DNA of 64,000 nucleotides from Microbacterium croceum (GCF_023091245.1 NZ_JAHWXN010000001.1:1-64000); one strand, 5' to 3'; positions 35,842 to 44,787 are shown, counted from the stretch's first letter. The notes: generated by a model not told the origin, from the letters alone. Program-made: numbers and translations.

Positions 35842-36185
35842 GCGGGCTCGCCGCAGGAACCGGCGTGGACGCGGGCGCCCTCCGTCTCACCCATGAACCG
35901 CTGCCGGTCGACGAGGTCCTCTCCGGCACTCCCACGACGGGCACGCAGGCGTTGGCGTCTCTGGGCGAGGTCGAGATCGGCATCTGGGAGATGACGCCGG
36001 GCACGGCCACCGACACCGAGGTCGACGAGGTGTTCGTCGTGCTCTCCGGGCACGCCACGATCACCTTCGACGACCCGTCCCTGCCCGACATCACGGTCGG
36101 CCCCGGTTCGGTGGTGCGCCTGGCCGAGGGGCAGCGCACCACGTGGACCGTCACCGAGACGCTGCGGAAGATCTACATCGCGTAG
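35838..36185 (+). CDS. Cupin-domain protein
   Basis: A 115-residue single cupin. GTG 35838 overlaps the stop of the flavoenzyme gene. Motif 1 is degenerate: DTEVDEVFVVLSGHATITFD contains E and H but not the full metal set. Motif 2 is PGSVVRLAEGQRTTW. Small cupins accompany polyamine catabolic genes in many bacteria (compare the cupin half of PuuR-type regulators), so it may sense or sequester a ligand. No enzymatic role is evident. Confidence 0.75.
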   Translation: MSGLAAGTGVDAGALRLTHEPLPVDEVLSGTPTTGTQALASLGEVEIGIWEMTPGTATDTEVDEVFVVLSGHATITFDDPSLPDITVGPGSVVRLAEGQRTTWTVTETLRKIYIA

Positions 36186-36219
36186 CCGGGCGGTACGCGC
36201 CTGTGGATCGTGCGGAGCC

Positions 36220-37281
36220 TCAGCCCAGCGCCGTCACCTCGGCATGCGGCATCCGCTCGCGCATGACGCGGACCGCCTCGGGGTTGTCGTCGATGAGCAC
36301 GGCATCCCGCCCCAGAGCCGACGCCACTGCGCCGGTCGTACCGCTTCCGGCGAAGAGGTCGAGCACGCGGTCGCCGGGGCGGCTGGAGGCGCGGATGATG
36401 CGGCGCAGGATCCCCTCGGGCTTCTGCGTGGGGTATCCGGTCTTCTCGCGGCCCGTGGTGGGGACGATGGTGTGCCACCAGACGTCGGTCGGCAGCTTGC
36501 CGCGCGCTGCCTTCTCGGGCGTCACGAGGCCGGGCGCCATGTACGGCTCGCGGTCGATCTCGTCGGCGTTGAAGACGTACGTCCGCGGGTTCTTCACGTA
36601 GACGAGGATCGTGTCGTGCTTGGTGGGCCAGCGCCGGCGCGACTTCGCCCCGTAGTCATAGGCCCAGATGAGCTCGTTGAGGAACGAGTCCCGCCCGAAC
36701 ACCGCGTCGAGCATGACCTTGGCGTAGTGCGCCTCGCGGTAGTCGAGGTGCAGGTACAGGGTGCCGTCGTCGGCGAGCAGCCGCCACGCCTCCTCGAGCC
36801 GCGGCATCAGGAAGGTGCCGTAGTCGTCGAAGCGGTCGTCGTACGTGCGCAGCATCCCCCGCACCCGCTCGTAGGCGTGGCCGTGGAAGCCGTGGCGGAT
36901 CTCGGTCTCGGCGGCCTCCGGTTCAGAACTCCTCACTTCCGGGGTCTCCGCGCTCTCAGACTCCCGCGAGTCCGCACTACTCGAGTCGGGGGCCTCGGAT
37001 TCTTGAGGAGTTGTGGACGCCCGCCGCGCCGTGACCACCTGCCGTTCCTGCGTACGGCCGGTGTTGAACGGCGGATCGAGGTAGATCAGGGTGAAGGATG
37101 CCGCGGGCAGAGTCGCCGCCGCGGCGAGGTTGTCGCCCTCGATGATCGTGACGGCACCGGGCGTCACCTCTGTCGGAGAGGTGCATGTTCTTCGGCCGGA
37201 TTCGGCGGATGCGGCCGCAGAAGGCGCATTCTCCCGAATTTCGGATGCGCCACCCTCCGAGCCTGTCGAGGGGTCGGTCAC
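36220..37281 (-). CDS. Site-specific DNA methyltransferase with repeat-derived linker
   Basis: A 353-residue beta-class amino-methyltransferase. The catalytic motif DPPF is at 69-72 (IYLDPPFNTG), the target region lies in the middle, and the SAM-binding motif FAGSGTTGAVAS is near the C-terminus after DRVLDL. It would methylate adenine N6 or cytosine N4. No restriction gene is adjacent, so it looks like an orphan. GTG 37281 overlaps the lplA stop (GTGA). Residues 1-38 are low-complexity and begin inside a dispersed repeat, so GTG 37167 (V39) is a plausible alternative start. Residues about 89-121 are encoded by a palindromic repeat element. Confidence 0.85.
   Translation of the reverse strand: MTDPSTGSEGGASEIRENAPSAAASAESGRRTCTSPTEVTPGAVTIIEGDNLAAAATLPAASFTLIYLDPPFNTGRTQERQVVTARRASTTPQESEAPDSSSADSRESESAETPEVRSSEPEAAETEIRHGFHGHAYERVRGMLRTYDDRFDDYGTFLMPRLEEAWRLLADDGTLYLHLDYREAHYAKVMLDAVFGRDSFLNELIWAYDYGAKSRRRWPTKHDTILVYVKNPRTYVFNADEIDREPYMAPGLVTPEKAARGKLPTDVWWHTIVPTTGREKTGYPTQKPEGILRRIIRASSRPGDRVLDLFAGSGTTGAVASALGRDAVLIDDNPEAVRVMRERMPHAEVTALG
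36921..37018. repeat. Palindromic element inside the methyltransferase gene
   Basis: Arms GTTCAGAACTCCTCA (36921-36935) and TGAGGAGTTGTGGAC (37004-37018). Each matches the arms of the intergenic element at 59579-59664 in 14 of 15 bases. The interior holds further small palindromes (GACTCCCGCGAGTC, CTCGAG). It is in frame and encodes an acidic, serine-rich linker. Confidence 0.8.
37258..37277. repeat. Dispersed REP-like repeat at the methyltransferase start
   Basis: CCGAGCCTGTCGAGGGGTCG is a variant of the repeat at 21768-21792. It supplies codons 2-8 of the methyltransferase as annotated. Confidence 0.55.
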
Positions 37282-38327
37282 GGGACCCGGTGCAGCCACG
37301 CGTCGGTGGCGAACTTCGACTCCACCAGAGCCTCCGCGGCGGCGTACTCCTCGGCGCTGATCGCCCCGGTCTCGGCATCGGTCAGCGAGCGGAAGGTGCC
37401 GATGAACCGGTCGATGATCTCGGCGCGGGTGAGTCCGGTCTGGCTGCGCAGCGGATCGACGCGCTTGGCCGCGGACGTGGTGCCCTTGTCGCTCAGCTTC
37501 TCCCGCCCGATGCGCAGCACCTCGATCATCATCTGACCGTCGATGTCGTACGACAGCGTTGCGTGGTGCAGCACTCCCCCGTTGGCGAGACGCTTCTGCG
37601 CCGCCCCGCCGATCTTGCCGGTGGGGCTCGCGATGTCGTTCAGCGGCTGGTAGACCGCGTCGATGCCGAGGGACCGCAGCGCCTGCAGCACCCAGTCGTC
37701 GAGGAAGGCGTAGGAGTCGGCGAAGGTCATGCCCGCGACCAGCGACGCCGGCACGTACAGGGAGTACGTGATGATCTGCCCCGCGGCCATGAGCATCGCC
37801 CCGCCGCCGGAGATCCGGCGCACGACGTCGAATCCGTGGCGGGCCGCCCCTTCGGGGTCGACCTCGTTGCGGTACGACTGGAAGGAGCCGATCACGACGG
37901 CGGACTCGTCCCACTCCCAGATACGCAGAGTGGGGCGGCGGCGCCCCTCGCCCACGCGGGCGGTGAGCACCTCGTCGAGTGCGAGGTTCATGCGCGGGGA
38001 GACGGCCTTGTCGTGCACGATCTCCCAGTCGAAGTCGCGCCACCCCGGCGCCGTCACCAGCGCGCGCCGCACCGCCGTGCCGACCGCGTCGGGGGTGAAT
38101 CCGAGCAGCTGGGCGCCCGCCGGCAGGGCCTCGCGCACGGCGGTCGCGATCGCGGTGGCATCCGTCTCGACGGGCAACCCGGTCACTGCGGCGTTGATGT
38201 CGTCGAGCGCGGAGTCCGGCTCGAGGAAGAAGTCACCGGCCAGTCGGAACCGCGCGATCCTGCCGTCCTCGACATCCAGGTCGACGACGACGAGCTTTCC
38301 CCCTGGGACCTTGTATTCACCGTGCAC
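37278..38327 (-). CDS. Lipoate-protein ligase A family protein
   Basis: A 349-residue protein. The first 100 residues (GEYKVPGGKLVVVDLDVEDGRIA..DFFLEP) match the LplA accessory C-terminal-type domain placed at the N-terminus. The ligase domain follows (about 110-330) with RRISGGGAML and the catalytic-lysine segment TGKIGGAAQKR. It attaches lipoate (or octanoate) to E2 or GcvH lipoyl domains. Its stop overlaps the methyltransferase start (GTGA), an odd partnership. Confidence 0.85.
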   Translation of the reverse strand: MHGEYKVPGGKLVVVDLDVEDGRIARFRLAGDFFLEPDSALDDINAAVTGLPVETDATAIATAVREALPAGAQLLGFTPDAVGTAVRRALVTAPGWRDFDWEIVHDKAVSPRMNLALDEVLTARVGEGRRRPTLRIWEWDESAVVIGSFQSYRNEVDPEGAARHGFDVVRRISGGGAMLMAAGQIITYSLYVPASLVAGMTFADSYAFLDDWVLQALRSLGIDAVYQPLNDIASPTGKIGGAAQKRLANGGVLHHATLSYDIDGQMMIEVLRIGREKLSDKGTTSAAKRVDPLRSQTGLTRAEIIDRFIGTFRSLTDAETGAISAEEYAAAEALVESKFATDAWLHRVP

Positions 38328-38372
38328 GGTTCCAGCTTAAGTCCGCGCGCCCCCGACCGCCCCGGTCCCGCG

Positions 38373-39110
38373 TCAGCGGCCCAGCACCACGGCGCGCTCA
38401 CCCGCACGGATGGGCACGGTGTAGCGGTTGCCCGGCGGGGGCAGCGGGCAGACGAACTGGTCGGAGAACGCACACGGCGGCAGGTACGCCCGGTTGAAGT
38501 CGATCACCGCCGTGCCGTCGGCCGCGGGCTCGTCGACGAGCAGAAACCGGAACCGGTAGGTCTCACGCCCGTTGGTGCCGTCGCCGAACACCGCGCTCAG
38601 CGCGCCCTGCGCGTTGCGGGTGACCGTCAGCTCGTGATCCTTCTCGCGCACGGAGAAGTGCAACCGACCGGCGAGCGGGGACTCATGCGCCCCACCGTCG
38701 ACCGTGGTGATGGTGACCTGCTCGCCCGGGGTCGGCTCGAACGTCGCCGCCACCCGCCACGCACGGTCGGGGCGGTAGGCGTCGATCCCGCTGAACCGCT
38801 CCCGCTCCGGCCGTCCGGGGTTGTAGACGCGCAACGCGACGGTGTCGTTGCGCGTGAACCGTCGCAGCTCCCGTCTCCCGAGCCGCAGCGTCTGCACTCC
38901 GCGCAGTGCCACGCTCTCGCCGGCCCGCCCGAGGTCGGTGCCGCGGATGCCGCCGTCCTCCGTGAGCGCCCAGAGGCCAGGGATGCCGTCGACCGCGGCC
39001 GGCATCCCGATCAGCCAGTTCGTCGACTCGAGCGCGGCGGGCCCATACTCCGCGCCGGCGTAGCGCTCGCGCGACGTGTGCCAGTCATGCCAGTCCTTCT
39101 CGAAACTCAT
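38373..39110 (-). CDS. DUF1684 protein
   Basis: A 245-residue protein ending in the family hallmark AVIDFNRAYLPPCAFSDQFV followed by CPLPPPGNRYTVPI. Proteins of this family are widespread in actinobacteria; their biochemical role is not established. ATG 39110 (MSFEKDWHDWHTSRE) was chosen over ATG 39152 because family similarity begins there. Confidence 0.85.
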   Translation of the reverse strand: MSFEKDWHDWHTSRERYAGAEYGPAALESTNWLIGMPAAVDGIPGLWALTEDGGIRGTDLGRAGESVALRGVQTLRLGRRELRRFTRNDTVALRVYNPGRPERERFSGIDAYRPDRAWRVAATFEPTPGEQVTITTVDGGAHESPLAGRLHFSVREKDHELTVTRNAQGALSAVFGDGTNGRETYRFRFLLVDEPAADGTAVIDFNRAYLPPCAFSDQFVCPLPPPGNRYTVPIRAGERAVVLGR

Positions 39111-39284
39111 CGGAGCAGCGCCCTCCCGTGCGAGCGCACCGCTCAGGCGCACCTCGCTCGTCCGCGGAATATTGCCCCCGAATCTATGGGCGCGCCACTT
39201 ACGGAGACGGGGATCACGTCACGCAACTTCACCGACTGTCATCGGCGTTCATGGTGCGTAACACGGCGACGCCGGAGAACGCCG

Positions 39285-40154
39285 TCAGTCGCGCGGCGGG
39301 AAGCGCTTGTCGAGCCAGGAGAGCACGTCGGCACGTACCTCTCCCTGCTGCAGCTCGTTGAAGATCTCGTGCCGCGCGTCCGGGTAGACCAGCGTCGTGA
39401 TGTCGGTGTAGCCGGAGCGGGTGCGGTACTCCTCGGCCAGCTTGTGCACGCTGCGGGGTCCGCCGACCGGGTCGTCGCGTCCGACCAGGAGCAGCAGCGG
39501 GATGTCGCGTCCGCCCTTCGCGACCAGGTCCTTCGCCGGGCGCCCGTAGAGCTTCGCGGCCTCGATGGGACCGAAGAGCTTCAGCAGTGGAACGTCGGTG
39601 GTCAGCGGATCGTTCTCGAACGACTCCCAGACCGCGGGGTCGCGACTGAGCCACTCGAACCCGGTCGCATCAGGGCCGGCCCAGCGGGCGTTCAGCGGCG
39701 CGGCGTTCAGCGAGCCGGGCATGCGCAGCGCCGATCCGGAGAGGATGACGGCATCCCACGCGTCGGGGTGGTCGTTGACGAGCATCTGCGCGAGGAAGGA
39801 ACCCCAGGAGTGACCGAGCAGCACGAGCGGCAGGTCGGGGTTCTCATCGCGGATGATGCCGGTCAGCTGCCAGACGGCGTCCTCCGCCGCGCGCAGCCCG
39901 CCCTTGCCGAGACGGCCGAGCCTGGCCGGCCCTTCGTGCTGACGGATGCCGGTGCGGCCGTGTCCGCGGTGGTCGTCCGCGTAGACCGTGAAGCCCGCGC
40001 CGGTGAGCGCGCCGATCAGCGCGCCGTAGCGTCCCGCGTGCTCGCCGACGCCGTGCAGCAGTTGCACGACTCCGCGCGGCGCGCCCTCAGCCGGGTGGAC
40101 GTCGTAGACGATGGCGATGCCGTGGGCATCCGTGAACTCTCGCGTATCCGTCAC
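39285..40154 (-). CDS. Alpha/beta hydrolase, monoacylglycerol lipase-like
   Basis: A 289-residue serine hydrolase. LLHGVGEHAGRYG (about 33-45) carries the oxyanion-hole HG, the nucleophile is in GHSWGS (about 116-121), the acid is in GRDDPVGG, and the catalytic His is in ARHEIFNE. The HGxGEHxGRY pattern is typical of monoacylglycerol lipases and related lysophospholipases. Confidence 0.88.
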   Translation of the reverse strand: MTDTREFTDAHGIAIVYDVHPAEGAPRGVVQLLHGVGEHAGRYGALIGALTGAGFTVYADDHRGHGRTGIRQHEGPARLGRLGKGGLRAAEDAVWQLTGIIRDENPDLPLVLLGHSWGSFLAQMLVNDHPDAWDAVILSGSALRMPGSLNAAPLNARWAGPDATGFEWLSRDPAVWESFENDPLTTDVPLLKLFGPIEAAKLYGRPAKDLVAKGGRDIPLLLLVGRDDPVGGPRSVHKLAEEYRTRSGYTDITTLVYPDARHEIFNELQQGEVRADVLSWLDKRFPPRD

Positions 40155-40186
40155 GCTGAGAGCCTACCCATGGCGGCGAGGACCGG

Positions 40187-40933
40187 CTACAGGCCGAGCG
40201 CCGCCCGCACGCCGAGCGCGATGTCGCGATCCGTGACCTCGTAGCCGCCGACGCCGTCGGATGCCGACCCCATGCGCACTCCGCCGTCTTCGCGCACGGC
40301 CCGCTTGGCGGAGAAGTGCAGTGCGTCGACGCCGATCGCGGCGAGCGCCGGTGCCGTGGCGGCATCCACACCGCTGCCTGCCATGATCTCGATCTCGCCC
40401 TCAGCCGCGGCGACGAGTGCGCGCAGGGTGTCGATGCCGTCGATCGCCGCGGAGGCGCCGCCCGAGGTGAGCACGCGACGCAGTCCGAGGCTCCGCGCCG
40501 CCGCGAGCGTGGCCACCGGGTCGGCGGTCACGTCGATGGCGCGGTGCAGGGTCACCGACGCTCCCCCGGCGGCGTCGCGCAGACGGGTCATCGCCTCGAT
40601 GTCGAGGCGCCCGTCCGCGTCGAGCGCGCCGATGACGACCCCGGTGGCACCGGAGGCGAGGGCCAGGCGCACATCGCGTTCGGCGACCGCGAGCTCGTCG
40701 GCGTCGTAGTGGAACCCTCCCGCACGGGGGCGGATCAGCACGTGCACCTCGGGGCCGGTGTCACCGGCGGTCTCGACCGCGATCTCCACGGTCGCCTGAG
40801 ACGGGGTGAGTCCCCCCAGCGCGAGAGCCGTCGCGAGCTCGACGCGTGCGGCGCCGACCTCCGTGGCGATGCGCACACCGGCGGGGTCCTGTACGGCGAG
40901 TTCCAAGGCGAGAGTTCGGGTCACGCCCTCCAT
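40187..40933 (-). CDS. cutC: CutC family protein
   Basis: A 248-residue TIM-barrel protein with the CutC landmarks: ALELAVQDPAGVRIATEVGAARVEL near the N-terminus, VHVLIRPRAGGFHYDADE, VTLHRAID, VLTSGGASAAIDG and IEIMAGSGV. Once linked to copper homeostasis, its biochemical role is uncertain. ATG 40933 and GTG 40924 are both possible starts. Confidence 0.92.
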   Translation of the reverse strand: MEGVTRTLALELAVQDPAGVRIATEVGAARVELATALALGGLTPSQATVEIAVETAGDTGPEVHVLIRPRAGGFHYDADELAVAERDVRLALASGATGVVIGALDADGRLDIEAMTRLRDAAGGASVTLHRAIDVTADPVATLAAARSLGLRRVLTSGGASAAIDGIDTLRALVAAAEGEIEIMAGSGVDAATAPALAAIGVDALHFSAKRAVREDGGVRMGSASDGVGGYEVTDRDIALGVRAALGL

Positions 40934-40987
40934 TCTGCCGGGTACACGCGGCCTCGACGGCATCCGCCCTTCCCTCTTCGCAGAAGA

Positions 40988-41004
40988 TTAGATAGGCTAT
41001 CTAA
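40988..41004. promoter_or_regulatory. MarR operator, perfect palindrome
   Basis: TTAGATAGGCTATCTAA: 8-bp perfect arms around one base, ending 3 bp before the marR ATG and overlapping a possible -10 (TAGGCT, 40993-40998). AT-rich in GC-rich surroundings. The position and symmetry fit autorepression of marR-MFS. Confidence 0.75.
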
Positions 41005-41007
41005 GTA

Positions 41008-41448
41008 ATGTCTGCGTCTGAAGAAGCCCTCCACCTCACCGCCACAGACCTGCGCATGGCCACGTTCCGCCTGGCCCGCCGGCTCCGCTGCGCCCGCGCC
41101 GCCGACTCGATGAGCGACGCGCAGCTGGCCGTGCTGGCCACCCTGCGCATGCACGGCCGTCGCACGATCTCCGCTCTCGCCGAGCACGAGCGGGTGACCG
41201 CGCCTTCCATGACGAGCACGGTCGACGGTCTCGAGAAGCAGGGGTTCGTGGCACGCACGCCCGACGAGGAAGACCGCCGCCGCGTGCAGGTCGACATCAC
41301 CGAGGCCGGCACCGAGATCGTGGTCGAGACCATCCGCCGCCGCGACGAGCTGCTCGCCGACATGCTCCGCGAGCTCGACTACACAGAGGTGGAGCTCGAG
41401 ACGCTGCGCGCGGCGAGCGAACTGATGCGGCGGGTGACCGACCGATGA
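41008..41448 (+). CDS. MarR-family regulator
   Basis: A 146-residue winged-helix protein: RRTISALAEHERVTAPSMTSTVDGLEKQG is the DNA-binding helix-turn-helix and DEEDRRRVQVDITEAG the wing. It overlaps the MFS gene (ATGA) and has a perfect palindrome directly upstream, so it most likely represses itself and the exporter until a drug-like ligand binds. Confidence 0.92.
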   Translation: MSASEEALHLTATDLRMATFRLARRLRCARAADSMSDAQLAVLATLRMHGRRTISALAEHERVTAPSMTSTVDGLEKQGFVARTPDEEDRRRVQVDITEAGTEIVVETIRRRDELLADMLRELDYTEVELETLRAASELMRRVTDR

Positions 41449-42782
41449 GCGCCATGTTCCGGTCGTTCGCGAACATCAACTACCGCATCTGGTTCGCCGG
41501 GGCCCTGGTCTCCAACATCGGCGGGTGGATGCAGGCGACCGCCCAGGACTGGGTCGTGCTCACCGAGCTGACCGACAACGACGCGACCGCCATGGGCGTG
41601 ACGATGGCGCTGCAGTTCGGTCCGCCGCTCGTGCTCGTCAGCCTGACGGGCTGGGTGGCCGACCGCTTCGACCGCCGGCACATCCTGCTCACGACGCAGA
41701 GCGCCCTGCTCGGACTCGCGATCGCGGTGGGCGTGCTGCTGCTCAACGGCCTCATGACCCTGCCGATGATGTTCTGCTTCGCGCTCGGTTTCGGCATCGT
41801 GAACGCCTTCGATGCGCCGGCCCGCCAGGCCTTCGTCTCGGACATGGTCTCCACGGGCGACACCTCCAACGCGGTCGCGCTGAACTCGGCATCCTTCAAC
41901 CTGGCCCGTATGATCGGGCCGGCCGTCGGCGGGCTGCTGATCGTGGCGATCGGCTCCGGATGGGTGTTCATCGTCAACGCGGCGACCTTCCTCGCGATGA
42001 TCCTCGCGCTGGTGATGCTGCGCACGAGCCTGCTCGCCCCTCGCCCGAAGCACCGCAGCCGCGGAGGCCTCGCCGCCGGCTTCCGCTACGTCTGGGGGCG
42101 CAGCGACCTGCGCGTCGTGTTCGTGACCGTGTTCCTGATCGGCGCCTTCGGCATGAACTTCCCGATCTTCGCCTCGACCATGGCGATCGAGTTCGGCGCC
42201 GGCGCCGACGGATACGGCGTGCTCAGCTCGATCCTCGCGATCGGCTCGCTGGCGGGCGCCCTGCTGGCCGCGCGCCGCGACCGCGCCAGAGTGCGCGTCG
42301 TGATCTTCGCGGCCGGAGGGTTCGGCATCGCGGCCTTCGTGTCGTCGGCAATGCCGAGCTACGCGGCGTACGCGGTGACCCTGATGTTCACCGGCTTCAT
42401 GATCGTGACCCTGCTCACGACGGCCAACGGCTACGTGCAGATGACCACCGATCCCGCGCTGCGCGGGCGCGTGCTCGCCCTCTACATGGCCGTGATCATG
42501 GGCTCGACGCCGGTCGGCGCTCCCATCGCCGGGTGGGTGGCCGACGCGTTCGGCCCGCGTGCCGCCATCATGCTCGGTGGCACGGCAGGTCTCATCGCCT
42601 GCGCGATCGGCGCCATCTGGGTGTTCACCTCCGGACGGCTGCACCGCGATGAGAACCGCCGCTTCCTGCTCACGCTCGACGAGACGCGGCCGCTCAGCAT
42701 CATCGACGAGGTCGACCCCGTGGAGTTCAGCGACGAGGCGGCGGTGACCACTCCGATCCGGTCGCCCCGGCCCCAGGACTGA
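41445..42782 (+). CDS. MFS exporter (EntS/MFS_3-like)
   Basis: A 445-residue, 12-helix transporter. It opens RSFANINYRIWFAGALVSNIGGWMQATAQDWVV, the typical MFS_3 start, and has the loop GWVADRFDRRHIL between helices 2 and 3. The acidic C-terminal tail (about 410-445) is cytosolic. Translationally coupled to marR, which points to a role in drug or metabolite efflux. Confidence 0.9.
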   Translation: MSAMFRSFANINYRIWFAGALVSNIGGWMQATAQDWVVLTELTDNDATAMGVTMALQFGPPLVLVSLTGWVADRFDRRHILLTTQSALLGLAIAVGVLLLNGLMTLPMMFCFALGFGIVNAFDAPARQAFVSDMVSTGDTSNAVALNSASFNLARMIGPAVGGLLIVAIGSGWVFIVNAATFLAMILALVMLRTSLLAPRPKHRSRGGLAAGFRYVWGRSDLRVVFVTVFLIGAFGMNFPIFASTMAIEFGAGADGYGVLSSILAIGSLAGALLAARRDRARVRVVIFAAGGFGIAAFVSSAMPSYAAYAVTLMFTGFMIVTLLTTANGYVQMTTDPALRGRVLALYMAVIMGSTPVGAPIAGWVADAFGPRAAIMLGGTAGLIACAIGAIWVFTSGRLHRDENRRFLLTLDETRPLSIIDEVDPVEFSDEAAVTTPIRSPRPQD

Positions 42783-42814
42783 CTCCGCGACCGTCGGCGA
42801 TATACCGTTGACGG

Positions 42815-44725
42815 ATGAGCGGACCGGAGAACGACCCCCAGCCGACCCCTGCCACCGCCGCAGAGCCGGTCTCGACGGACACCACCGAAGGCACTGCGGT
42901 GCGCCGCGCACTGCCGCCCTTGCAGCGCTGGGTCTTCTGGCCCGCGACGGTGATCATCGTGGCCTTCGTCGCTTTCACGCTCGCCGCCCCGCACCTCGCC
43001 GAGGCGCTGTTCGGCGCGATCCAGACCACGATCGTCAACGCTTTCAACTGGTACTACGTGCTGATCGCCGCGTTCTTCGTGGCCTTCAGCCTGTACCTCG
43101 GCTTCAGCCGCTTCGGCGACATCAAGCTCGGCAAGGATGACGACGAGCCGGAGTTCTCGCTCATGTCGTGGTTCTCGCTGCTGTTCGCCGCCGGTATGGG
43201 CATCGGCCTGGTCTTCTACGGCGTGAGCGAGCCCCTCACCCACTTCGCGACCCCGCGCCCCGGCGTCACCGGCACCCCGGAGCAGCTCGCGCAGGCGGCT
43301 CTCGGTCAGACCTACCTGCACTGGGGCGTGCATGCCTGGTCGATCTACGTCGTGATCGGTCTCGCGCTGGCCTACGCCATCCATCGCCGCAAGCGCCCGA
43401 TCTCGATCCGCTGGACGCTCGAGCCACTGCTCGGCAAGCGCGTCGAGGGCGGATGGGGCCACGCGATCGACGTGATCGCCCTGGTCGGCACGCTCTTCGG
43501 CGTCGCGACATCGCTCGGGCTCGGCGTCATCCAGATCAGCGCCGGCCTCAGTGCCGCGGGGCTGGCGGAACCCGACGAGACCACGCAGGTCATCATCATC
43601 CTGATCATCTCGGTGTTCGTGCTGATGTCGGTGCTGTCCGGCGTCACCAAGGGCATGAAGTGGCTGTCGAACGCCAACCTCGTCATGGCCGGACTGCTCG
43701 TGCTGTACCTGCTGGCCGTGGGACCGACCGAGTTCCTGCTGCGCGAGTTCGTGCAGTCGATCGGCTACTACGTGCAGAACTTCATCGGGCTCTCGTTCAA
43801 CGTCAGCGCCTTCCAGGGGACCGCCGGCGAGGAGTGGCAGGCGCAGTGGACCTCGTTCTACTGGGGCTGGTGGATCTCATGGGCGCCGTTCGTCGGCATC
43901 TTCATCGCCCGCATCTCGAAGGGCCGCACGGTGCGCGAGTTCGTCGCCGGCGTCATCCTGGTGCCCACCCTGCTCGGCATCCTGTGGTTCGCGGTGCTGG
44001 GCGGGTCCGCGCTCGCGCTCGAGCTGCAGTCCCCCGGCACGCTGACCGGGGCCGACGGCACGGTCAACCTGCAGGGCGCCCTGTTCGAACTGCTCGCTCA
44101 GGTTCCCGGCAGCGCGATCGTGAGCCTCGGCGCCGTGCTGCTGATCGCGATCTTCTTCGTGACGTCCGCCGACTCGGGAGCCCTCGTGATGGGCATGATC
44201 GCGACCGGGGGTCAGCAGAACCCGAAACGCTGGATCCGCACGTTCTTCGTCGCCGTCACCGCGGCCCTCGCGATCGCCCTGCTGCTCGCGGGTGGCCTGA
44301 CTGCGCTGCAGACCGCCGCCATCACGATCGCACTCCCGTTCAGCGTCGTGATGCTGCTGATCTGCTGGTCGACGGTCGTCGCGTTCACCCGCGAGCGACG
44401 CGCCTACGCCCGCGCGGAGCGCGCGCAGCTGATCGACAAGATCGGCGACTACTACGGCCTCGAGGTCGAGGCCCGCGACGAACGCGGAGTGCTGGGCGCC
44501 CAGCCGCGGTGGATGCGTTCGCTGCAGCGCCGACTCGGTCTGCCGGTCGCGCCGACCACGCCGATCCGGATCCCTGCGCAGCTGCTGAGCTCCGAGTCGA
44601 AGGCGGATGCCGGACCGGCCACCCTCGACGTCGACGACCTCGTGTCGTCCGACGAGCTCTCCGGGTACGACGACCCGGACGTGCCCTCGCACGGTGAGGA
44701 CGAGTCGCCGCAGTACCCGCGCTGA
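42815..44725 (+). CDS. BCCT-family betaine/choline/carnitine transporter
   Basis: A 636-residue protein with 12 predicted helices (about 38-545), the BCCT hallmark GMGIGLVFYGVSEP and the substrate-site segment WTSFYWGWWISWAPFVG. The long hydrophilic C-terminus (about 550-636) with basic then acidic stretches recalls the osmosensing tail of BetP-type members. Likely Na+-coupled uptake of a compatible solute. Confidence 0.92.
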   Translation: MSGPENDPQPTPATAAEPVSTDTTEGTAVRRALPPLQRWVFWPATVIIVAFVAFTLAAPHLAEALFGAIQTTIVNAFNWYYVLIAAFFVAFSLYLGFSRFGDIKLGKDDDEPEFSLMSWFSLLFAAGMGIGLVFYGVSEPLTHFATPRPGVTGTPEQLAQAALGQTYLHWGVHAWSIYVVIGLALAYAIHRRKRPISIRWTLEPLLGKRVEGGWGHAIDVIALVGTLFGVATSLGLGVIQISAGLSAAGLAEPDETTQVIIILIISVFVLMSVLSGVTKGMKWLSNANLVMAGLLVLYLLAVGPTEFLLREFVQSIGYYVQNFIGLSFNVSAFQGTAGEEWQAQWTSFYWGWWISWAPFVGIFIARISKGRTVREFVAGVILVPTLLGILWFAVLGGSALALELQSPGTLTGADGTVNLQGALFELLAQVPGSAIVSLGAVLLIAIFFVTSADSGALVMGMIATGGQQNPKRWIRTFFVAVTAALAIALLLAGGLTALQTAAITIALPFSVVMLLICWSTVVAFTRERRAYARAERAQLIDKIGDYYGLEVEARDERGVLGAQPRWMRSLQRRLGLPVAPTTPIRIPAQLLSSESKADAGPATLDVDDLVSSDELSGYDDPDVPSHGEDESPQYPR

Positions 44726-44787
44726 CCTGTTCGGCCGCGGTGTCAAGGGGGTGCGCGGCCTCGGCCTCACGGACGTACGTTCGCGTC

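Noticed and set aside
36220..38043. 600-codon reading of the methyltransferase
   Set aside because: The extra N-terminal part is out of frame with lplA in the same DNA and Arg/Ala-rich; the GTG overlapping the lplA stop is the natural start.
37185..40244. Plus-strand open frame of about 1000 codons
   Set aside because: Antisense to methyltransferase, lipoate ligase, DUF1684 and lipase genes, all of which have clear motifs.
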